64,000 bases of DNA, from positions 33,534,368 to 33,598,367 of the forward strand of contig OZ035960.1 of assembly GCA_964034945.1 (NCBI GenBank), in the 5' to 3' direction. Source of the DNA: Chrysopilus asiliformis. Its lineage: Eukaryota > Arthropoda > Insecta > Diptera > Rhagionidae. This document shows, in pieces, positions 55,761 through 64,000 of the stretch (position 1 is the first letter of the stretch; each line of letters opens with the position of its first letter). Position numbers and translations under genes: made by a program. A model generated the notes under the pieces. That model ran no database searches, had not been told where the DNA came from, and saw nothing but the letters and a program-made list of their open reading frames with translations.

Positions 55761-57650
55761 TCAAATAAAATCATGAAATATCTCAAATAGAAAGGGGGAT
55801 CTTTATGTAACCAAATTTCTAACAAACTTTTTTCAATCTCAATATAGCACTAATTTCCTAGGTGGCTTTGATTTACGAAAAAAATGTAATTAAAGTTATT
55901 ATTTTTGAATTTTAAATGTTTGGGATGGTGATGATATCATAGGTCATCAGGTATAATCAGCCTTATGAGCTTATATTTAAAAAATGATTTTTTTAAATAA
56001 ACGCAAGTTGGATTTTGATTAATGCTTGATATAATATAATGAAGGGCCAACATATTTACCTATTTTTAAGCACTCTGCGTACTTAAAAATATGTAAGCAT
56101 CGTTTAGATATTAGTGATTTTTCAAGTAGATGCGGGTAGCTGTCTTAAAGGTGCAATTACATGGATTGTCGCAAAGATATGTTAAAGTTAAAAAAACAAC
56201 TAGATTGTATTCCGCGAGGATGTTTTAATTTTTTTCATCACAATACATTAAAACATAAAATTGTGAATATGCACTACTATATTTTAATAATAGATTACAT
56301 TCATAGTAAATGACAAAAAATGCAATAAAATTTTGTTTTCACCATAAATGTTAATATTGTATATTCCTTTGTTGAAAGGAAATCTTCCATAAGACAAAGA
56401 TCTTGGAAGAATGTCCGAATTCGTTGTTAGATTTTGTATGTAATATGTATCACTTTTTATAGGACATTTCTTAGGAACTTTTCCATATTTTGCAATTTTA
56501 TCCAATATATAAAAAGTCAATGAGTCCCTATTCCTCATACGCTTACAAATATCATTCGAATTATTAAATCCGTAGAGCTTCGCTCTTCCCCGAAATAATG
56601 TTATTTCCGCCATTACAAGAAGCTCATTCAAATCTTTTGTTATTTCAAGTTTCTGGTTAATGTAAGACTTTTTCGTAACATTAGTGTAGCTATTGATGTA
56701 TGGGACATAATCGATGTGCGTAGAATTCGAGATTTCCATATGCCAGGCTGACTATTATTTTGTAGTACATAAAAACATAAAAAATAATTAATAAAAATTT
56801 TAATAAGTATCAAAATTACCTCTACTTGGCTTGGTTTTATTAAAATCCAAAAAAATATTTTGAAAAAATCCATATTACTGTGGTCTTGAATGATTTCCTC
56901 CAAGTTGTCAACTGACTTCACGTCATTTTTGATTTTATAAAAATACCGAGTTTGTACACTCATTACAGTATCATTAAAATAATTATTATGTCATTATTTG
57001 TCTGTGGAAAATATTTCGTTTATTTAAATTAGCAAAAAATAATTCCACATTCAGTTTTTTTTATCTATATATTATTTTTGGAGAGTGAAGCCTGTAATTA
57101 AACATGGTAACAAATCGAAATAAGTGAGGCTGAATAAAAAAAATATTTTTTTGAGATTTTACAAATTATAACGCGTAATGGTTTGGCTTGACAAATCGAC
57201 AAGATAAACGGACAAAAATAATAGGATAGATTCCTACAAAAAAAGAAATATACGAGACAGTGAAATTTTTTGGTAATGACTCCCAAACAGAATGGGAACC
57301 AAAAAATAAAAATTTTTCCCATAATTATAGGAGAGGTTTCATATTTTTAGGGAATCATTGCAGAACAATCCACTGTCTCGTATGATCCTATTTGGATTTC
57401 TTTCCGTGTATCTGTATGTTAGTATGGTCAATGTTAACTCATACTCACATTTATAGTTACGTTCGATTTCTTAATTTTCTTTTTTGATTGGATGGTGTTG
57501 AGTCACCTAAAAGCGGAACGACGTCTTACGAGGGATAGAGGAAGTCAGGCCAAGTGTTGACGTTATAAAAAAATAAACCAAAATTATATAATTCAAACTT
57601 AAGAATTTTTCGCGTCTCCTCTTGTTTGTTTCATTCAAAAAGTCCATACG
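55640..57650. repeat. Duplicated block, copy 2 (contains gene E)
   Basis: Same order and orientation as 50775-52445. It has extra sequence near 56965-57110 and 57370-57540 that is absent from copy 1. Intron and flanks of the genes are clearly alignable by eye. Confidence 0.85.
56284..56873 (-). CDS. DUF1091-like small secreted protein (copy E), two exons
   Basis: Exon 1, 56820-56873, encodes MDFFKIFFWILIKPSQVE (signal peptide). The intron is 56752-56819 (68 bp, GTAATT donor, ATAG acceptor, phase 0). Exon 2, 56284-56751, has 155 codons plus stop and starts Ser-Ala-Trp-His. The product is 173 aa. From about residue 33 of exon 2 it is nearly identical to copy D. Before that, 8 residues differ, including Tyr/His, Asn/His, Gly/Ser and Met/Thr. 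By hand count about 13 nucleotide differences in exon 2 change an amino acid and about 2 are silent. An upstream in-frame extension to 56963 is open, but the hydrophobic Met at 56873 aligns with the other copies. Confidence 0.85.
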
Positions 57651-59266
57651 TTCAGTTTTAAAATCGAGGGGTTCCTATTTGGGGACCTGACCTTATAAAT
57701 ATTTTAAAATAGTAAAAATAATTCATATCATATCCTTCAACGTTTAATCGACCAGTGCCAAAATCATTTTTGGTCACTTCAATGGTCATCGTTATTATTG
57801 TTTGTTACTATTGTCTGGCTTTTGTCGAATGCGTTTTTCTCGTTTGTCGATTGCGGTCTGCATATGGTCCAAAATGTGTGTCATATATAACTTATGTCTA
57901 TTACCCGTCCACATATGGTGCCCTATAAGCAGTAAAATACCCTATATATTTGCATATACGCATAAGATAGGTTTATATCGTATATCTTTGAAGATATGGG
58001 CCGAGCCGGTTGCATTGTTAACACAGAGACCGACTTATCGTCGACGAATGTTGGCCAATATACGAAGTCAAAACGCTTCTGAATAAGAGAAAAAAGGAGG
58101 AACAACATTGGCAATAAACAAAATACAAAATAAAAAAAATAATCGCAGTGCAGAAAGCGGACTTGCAAAAGTTGAGGAATAAACACCAAAAGCAGAATAA
58201 CAAAAATTTCAAGGGCAATTTTTTTGAGTCTGGACTAACAAAACAACCGGGATGAATAGTTGTTGTAGTGGTACATTTAATTTTAATGCACAGGGAGAAA
58301 AATCCAGCGGATAAAGAAATCTTGTCACGCGTGTACTTTTGGATGGGGTTACCAGAGTGTTTAAATGCGTTTTTCGTGTAAGAAGTTTCTTTTGGCGAAT
58401 TTTCCAGTAAAAATTATCTTAAAAAATTTCTTAAAAATTAACAAAATTTGTTTTCTCACTTATAAAAACTTGATTTTTTTAACAGATTTTCTTTTCTAAT
58501 TTTTGAAATGTTTTTTTTGTTTTAGAAACGGTTGTTATATGGACGTGTTTTTATTGTTTTTTTAAATGATTTTTCAAAAAAATAAGACGTTCTTTTTAAT
58601 GACGTAAAAAGCGTAGGTACCGCTTGGGAACGAATAGTTTTTCGCCCTTAAAATCTTTCAGCGCAAATCTGAAAACTTTTTTGAAGATTTTAAAATTGGT
58701 TGATCCAAAAAGTATTCTCTGCATTTTGAGAGCTTTTTTGTGAGTTTACAGAAATTTTTGTGCCATTTCCAGCCAGGGATGGCCCCAATTTGCCTTAGGA
58801 AGGAAGTAGATTGGACCAAAAATAGTAGCAGATTGATACTAATAGTAGCAGATTTTCAAACAAAAAACCTATGCCGATATACCAATTTGTATAACTATGC
58901 CGATATACCAATTTGTATAACTAAAGCTAAATAGCTTTATCATTCATAATACCAAAATTCTATCAAAAAAAACTTTCTGTAGCGCGAAACATCCACCCTT
59001 ATCTCACTTAAGTGAATCACTAGTGATTCACCTACGTGAATGTTTCAATCACTAAAGAGAGCCAAAAACATTCACCCATACCTCATTATATGACTGTCAT
59101 AATGAGGTCCCAAAAAATCTTAGACGAGAAAATCTCTTTAAAGGGTTAGAAATATCAAACTTTTTCTTCCCCCGTAAAACATTCAAAATGTAGATACGCG
59201 GTATTTACAAACTGCTCATACGCGGTATTGCACTATCACCGACGATATGTCTTTAAAAAAGCAACA
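57651..59266. other. Unannotated stretch
   Basis: No gene recognised. Contains a 20-bp perfect palindrome GTGAATCACTAGTGATTCAC at about 59013-59032 and a direct repeat of 'TATGCCGATATACCAATTTG' (58870-58918). Confidence 0.45.
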
Positions 59267-59728
59267 CAGTAGAACACGCTTAAATGCACATCGAACTTCG
59301 CAGAATTTCATGTGCATTTATCCGTGTTTTTTTTTCATTTATCCGTAGCACGGAGAAATACATGCGAGTCAAAGATAAACATGCAACTTTAATATTCCTG
59401 TAATAAACATTTAAATTCAATTAGGCTACACAAAAACAAAGAATCAATTTAATTCTTTTTATCACATAAAAATAACAAAAATCACATTTTTTTTGTTGTG
59501 ATTACATTTTATTTTTGCACATGTGCATTTAAGCGTGTAAAATTTCATGTAATTTATACTTTTGGGGTATGAACATGGTTGCATTTAAGCAAGTATTGCA
59601 ATTAAGCGTGTTTAATTTATCCGTATATATTTATATGAAAAATACTTTAAAATCCTCCAGGCACAAATATGGCGTCCAATTACACGAGTTTTACATTTAA
59701 GCGTCTTGCATTTAAGTGTGTTTTACTA
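59267..59728. mobile_element. Tigger/pogo-type MITE with iterated motif
   Basis: Ends CAGTAGAACACGCTTAAATG and (complement) TAGTAAAACACACTTAAATG. The phrase GCATTTAAGCGTGT recurs near both ends and inside (59525, 59582, 59692, 59708), with 'ATTTATCCGT' nearby. CAGT termini fit pogo/Tigger elements. Target duplication unclear. Confidence 0.6.
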
Positions 59729-59882
59729 AAACCAATTTTTTTGCTTGAAAAATAAAAAATATTTCTTCCCAAACAACTAAAATTTATTTTTGTTATCGTA
59801 ACAACACTTTTAACCAATTCTAACAAGCAATAGTGCACTCTGAATACGGTTTTATTTGACAATTTTTAGCTTAACAATATTA

Positions 59883-60274
59883 GTTGCGTTTTTTTAATGT
59901 TCTAGAACACGGAACATTAAAAAAACGATCCAGAGTCAGTGGGGAATTTCATCGAGTTCGAATGGCAACTAACTTCATGTTGGTTACATCAGTAGGCCGT
60001 TATTGCTATATTTTCTTGATATAATCACGATTCGCTATCTCCCATGATTAAAACTATTTCGCTGTCGAACAGAACCAACAAACCACCAACACAAAATCCT
60101 CAATTGAGAATAAAATGTCAGATTTATTATGTTGAAGTTAGCAGCATTTCATTACCGTACATTACCGTATAAAATTTCCCTTTGTTCCAAGCGCTGTTCG
60201 AGTTGAAAAGGTGGTGCAGGATTTTGTATGGAAAGCTTGTTCTGAACTGCTCCAGAACATTAAAAAAACGCAAC
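59883..60274. mobile_element. 392-bp MITE, TATTA flanks
   Basis: Inverted ends GTTGCGTTTTTTTAATGTTC (about 25 bp), flanked by TATTA (59878-59882, 60275-60279). Close to the left end a second copy of the 'GAACATTAAAAAAACG' sequence forms a local hairpin. Noncoding. Confidence 0.75.
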
Positions 60275-60421
60275 TATTATCGAAAGTTCATAGCAAGCAA
60301 AGTGAAATGTGAATACCGATTTCTATTTAAACAATTGTTATGGGTATTAACAAGCAATAATAGCTTTTGTGAATAAGCATGATAGTCCTGATTTCCGATT
60401 ACGTTCTGTTCAGGTACCTTA

Positions 60422-60885
60422 GGGACTGTTCATAAAATACGGCACATCAAACTTTCGACCCCCCAAATCCCCCCCCCCCCCCACGCGCCTTACTCCTTTG
60501 ACATAATTTTTCGGATGTAGTTCAGAAATTCTGTCACGTAAGATACGTTATAGACAGCCTCTTACTGCGGTTTCTTTTACTCTCACTTTCCAAGATGACA
60601 GTTTAAAAACAGATTGTTTACAAAAACAAATTTAAAATATATATTTATGAAAAAAAGAAGAATTTAAAAGTAAAGATATCGCTTAAATTTTTCCCACATT
60701 TTTCAAAAAATTCTTCTCAAAAGTCTTATTTTGAATCTTTGAAGGGTTTTTGTACAAAATACGTCATAAATTTAGGTGGAAAGAATATGGTTAGGACGAC
60801 GGGACGGTGGTACCAATTCGCGAAAAAGTGCGGGAGAAGAGTGCGAGAACCTAAAATTAGTGTGGTGTATTTTATGAACAGCCCC
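60422..60885. mobile_element. 464-bp element of the TTA MITE family
   Basis: Ends GGGACTGTTCATAAAATACG and (complement) GGGGCTGTTCATAAAATACA; TTA flanks 60419-60421 and 60886-60888. A C-tract (60468-60482) follows the left end. An internal 'ACAAAATACGTCATAAATTT' at 60754 resembles a third end, so two insertions may be fused. Confidence 0.7.
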
Positions 60886-60888
60886 TTA

Positions 60889-62680
60889 ACAATTTCCCTC
60901 AATACTCTTAGGTATTTTTAATTTTTTTTTAAAAAAAGCATTTTTAAAAAATGTTTTTGTGAAAAATAATTCAATATGAAATTGTTCTTAAATTTTAAGT
61001 CATAAATATCACCATACGATAGACTACGTAGTCCTTGTTTTCTGAAAAACCCGAAAGAATACCTCTATCAGTCGAATTATCATTGAAGAAGGTCAAAAAT
61101 GAGATTTTTTTGCGCTTAGACGATGATGTCCATGAACTTGGCATGTCCTCAATGGTAAAAATAAGAAAAATCAAGAAAAATATACCCAACATTTATCCAG
61201 ACAAGACCCCCAAAAACTAACATCAAATTAAAAGCAGAAATATTTAGCACTCGTGAAAAATATCTCCGACTCGAAATCATAAGATAAAAATAATAAAATA
61301 ATAAAGAAACGACATGAAGATACGAAATTAAACCAAATAAAATGAAGTGCTGGTGCAACAAAAGTTTCAATTTAATTCATGAAACGTGAAGTCCCAAAAA
61401 AAATCCACATACCTGTTATATTATAAGTTGGTTACCTGAGATTATTACCGTGCAGCATCTTTGGCACAAAACTTGGCAACATTAAACGAAGTGGACGTGA
61501 TATAAGAAAAAGGGATTATAGACAGCAGTATGGAACTGTTGCATGGTATTCATTAATTATTTCCACTTGTATCTTAAGTTAAGAGTAATGCTCGAAATTC
61601 TCGAAAAGAAATACCGAGATAACACAGTAACTAATCTCCCCCGCAAACTGCACCACAGACACGAGATCTACTCTAATGTGATGATCATCATCTTTGAGAT
61701 CGTCATCATCCAACGAAAAGGCGAAGATACCTGTCCATTGGCCGCGTCCATCCAAATTACCTGTGCAAATCTTACAAGATTCTTCTTACTATCCAACATG
61801 CACCATTGGGATCTTTGCCGGGTACACAAACGGTTTTAGGCCCCTTGAAAGTGAATCTGTTAGCCAAAAAGGAGCACGAATCTTTTTAGTTGTACGCAGT
61901 TGTAGTTGCTTCTTACCACGAAATGCATTAATCTTCAATTTCGGATGGAGTTGAACTTGAACTTGGCGTGCAACTTTTCAGGTTTCCTTGGCTTCTTATT
62001 TGGACTCGCGGTATAACTTATAGCTGGTCAACTGAAAGCTTGCCGCCGTCGGATTCCTTGGAATCTCAAACCGATCGAAACGATCCTTCAAAAAAAATTT
62101 TTTTTGCACTGTTCACCGAATACCTAAAATATAAAGAGTAACACCAAGAGCAGGTCAATGCAGGTAACTATAGAGGTGAGGGTGGAAGTGATCGATTGCA
62201 GTTACCGAACTAGTTCGTTTTCACTACTTTTTAAGTTTTTTTTTCCGCTCTTGAGATTCGATTTCATTGGTTTTCGGCTAAATGTTCGGTGAAACTGACA
62301 GACTTATTCAATTTAAAATTGCATTAACAAATTAATGGTTTTATTATGTTCTTATTGATTGAATATCTTTTATAAACTCGACGGAGATATATTTTGGTTA
62401 AGTGATTTTGAGAGGGCACTTTCGGCCATCAGGTGAAGAATTTCATTGCATCGCTGCAAGCCTTTAAATTTTTTTTTTGCTTACTGCAAACTTTGAAAAA
62501 TAAAATCGATATCAAAATTATCACTGCTTTTTTTTGAAATTCTTATTGACCTTCGTTATAGACCAGTCAAAGTGATAATCTGTTTTTAAGAGATCTAAGC
62601 CGTTCTATTTTTCGTTACATTATCTTAGAGCGTAAAATTTTACACAAATTTCTAAATAAATCATCTCTAATGACGGATAA
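60889..62680. other. Unannotated stretch, possible decayed coding remnant at 61550-62100
   Basis: On the minus strand between about 62100 and 61650 several frames give protein-like pieces in shifting register ('TAASFQLTSYKLYRESK', 'KKPRKPEKLHAKFKF', 'QWTGIFAFSLDDDDLKDDD'). Nothing is continuous and I cannot name a family. It may be an old pseudogene; low confidence. Confidence 0.3.
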
Positions 62681-63960
62681 AAATTCCCTTAAGGAGCTAT
62701 GCCTATTTGCAAACTTTGGAAAAATCGACTTTAATCGCGAATTTCTCAAAACAACGTTTCCAAAATTGGTGACAGCGATACCCAATGACCACTCAAGTAA
62801 AAAAAAAACCACGTCTTCCACAGGTGTTAAAAAAAACATTAAAAAAAATTTGAACATAAGAAAAGCTACAATTGCCAGACACCACTCGTCAAATACTCTA
62901 TTATGACAGACAAAATGTTTATTTAAAAAAATCCATTTGTATAGGAGAGAGGGAAAGAAGTGGTCCGATTGGATTTTGATGTATGGAACGGTTCTGTGAA
63001 ATCATATTCTAAACATATTTTGCCTTAATAATTTTTTCAATACAACTCACAATTTTCGAGAAAATAGAAAAAAAGTATTAAATTTGTAGGATGTAATGGG
63101 AGAGGTATGTAGACGGAGGACGCAGTCCGATTGGATTTTTGTGTACAGATGAGTTATGTAAAATCCTATTCTAAACAAATTTTACCTTTATAAATTTTTC
63201 AATATGACTCACCGTTTTCGAGAAAATTGCAAAAAAGTGAGAAATAAAACACTTTTTTGCAATTTTCTCGAATTGCGGGCGGGGGTAAGGAATGGTCCAA
63301 TTTTGCCCGTTCAACAACTCAGCCTAGACATTAACAAGAAACGTAACTATACAAAATTTCAAGTCTCTAGCTCACTCCTTTCGATAGTGATGGTGTTCAT
63401 GGACAGACAGACAGACGGACGGATAGACGCTCAGACACGCGGAAATTAAAATCAAAATCCCTAACATCCTGGCACAAATAATATACAGATGACCGGAGCT
63501 CAAAGAAACTCATGATACAATTTTTAACGATCAGGCGACAGAAGGTCAGCCGACAAAAGCTTTTGACTTAAATTTTGAGCGAGAGTGGAGAGATAGTTTC
63601 TCGTCAAATCGTATGCCGAACACACACAAGTGAATGTAATAAATGTGTTGAATTTTTTGTATGTTTGGCGCGGCGGTGGGGTTGTATAAAACAAGTTTAC
63701 AAAAGCTTGAAATCATCTCAAAAGAACCGAAGACAAGGTTCTCTCCCAGAGGAAAAAGTTTTTCGGCTTTTAAAAGCTCGCTTGATTTGGTTTCATATAA
63801 CATGGTTTTCTTTGAGCTCTGTTCATCTGTATATTATTTGTGATCCTGGTGTAGTTCATTTTTGGGTCCGATGATTGGTTCGATGCGTTACAAACAGTAT
63901 AATAAATCTAATATACTTCCATATGGTATATCATATAGAGTATAAGAATACATAATTACT
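62680..63960 (-). mobile_element. Fold-back family X arm, reversed, to the window edge
   Basis: 'TCTCAAAACAACGTTTCCAA' (62744), 'CATAAGAAAAGCTACAATTG' (62856), repeated 'TTTTCGAGAAAAT' blocks, the reversed box 'ATTTCAAGTCTCTAGCTC' (63357-63374), a CAGA/CGGA tract and finally 'TTGGTTCGATGCGTTACAAA' (63876-63895). It is a mirror image of 2640-3100. A 370-bp MITE splits it. Confidence 0.65.
63473..63842. mobile_element. 370-bp MITE with 7-bp target duplication
   Basis: Inverted ends CACAAATAATATACAGATGA continuing to 'GAGCTCAAAGAAA', flanked by ATCCTGG (63466-63472; 63843-63849). Removing it restores the family X sequence seen at 2725-2745. Open frames on both strands at 63546-63874 are unsupported. 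Confidence 0.8.
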
Positions 63961-64000
63961 AGGGCTGCCAAAAATATGCATTTGCATATTTCTTCTCGTT

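Noticed and set aside
56640..56963. 107-codon frame upstream of copy E
   Set aside because: It reads through the intron of the DUF1091-like gene; only its middle part (56820-56873) is a real exon.

Overview
This is AT-rich eukaryotic DNA and almost certainly insect. The best indication is a family of small two-exon genes whose products look like the fly DUF1091 (PF06477) secreted proteins, set in dense transposon debris typical of dipteran genomes: mariner, pogo and piggyBac relics, RNase H-bearing LINEs, Helitron-like elements, fold-back repeats and many MITEs. I infer a fly, probably brachyceran; I cannot name the species. There is no sign of bacterial or viral gene organisation. Apart from one transposase, all long open frames over simple repeats are artefacts.

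Host genes: five DUF1091-like genes lie at 565-1141 (-), 38139-38726 (-, broken by a one-base frameshift), 46885-47483 (+), 51345-51934 (-) and 56284-56873 (-). Each has a first exon of 16-18 codons encoding a signal peptide, a phase-0 intron of 67-83 bp, and a second exon of about 155 codons starting Ser-Ala-Trp. The last two sit in a duplicated block (about 50775-52445 and 55640-57650) and differ mostly by amino-acid-changing substitutions clustered in the N-terminal part of the mature protein.

Mobile DNA, left to right: a TA-flanked MITE and a palindromic MITE (1.6-2.6 kb); a fold-back-family arm (2.6-3.2 kb) next to the 3' part of a LINE with RNase H (3.2-4.5 kb) that itself carries a 272-bp MITE; a mariner relic carrying a TTAA-flanked MITE (8.2-9.2 kb); more MITEs at 10-11 kb; a deleted Tc1/mariner (11.4-11.9 kb); a Helitron-like copy (12.7-13.1 kb); a fold-back arm invaded by a LINE tail with clear target duplications and ending in a tetranucleotide satellite (14.5-16.05 kb); MITEs and composite elements (16.7-27.9 kb); simple-sequence arrays at 29.8-30.3 and 32.15-32.85 kb; a pogo-like MITE (36.2-37.2 kb); a 4.5-kb fold-back element carrying an apparently intact pogo-like transposon with a 631-aa DDE/PHD-finger transposase (38.9-43.4 kb); Helitron-like elements, one with a 1-kb 12-mer satellite (43.7-45.3, 47.9-49.0 kb); mariner, piggyBac and TTAA-MITE derivatives between the duplicated genes (52.5-54.9 kb); three further terminal-repeat elements (59.3-60.9 kb); and a fold-back arm running to the right edge.

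The most promising patterns are: (1) amino-acid-biased divergence of the duplicated DUF1091 pair; (2) an apparently intact pogo-like element and a MITE 2.7 kb away that share an iterated subterminal motif; (3) a recurring composite module, a tetranucleotide tract next to a conserved 'GAGCTAGAGACTTGAAATTT' box, found in otherwise unrelated repeat families and sitting beside three of the largest satellite arrays. All family assignments come from reading the sequence, without database searches.
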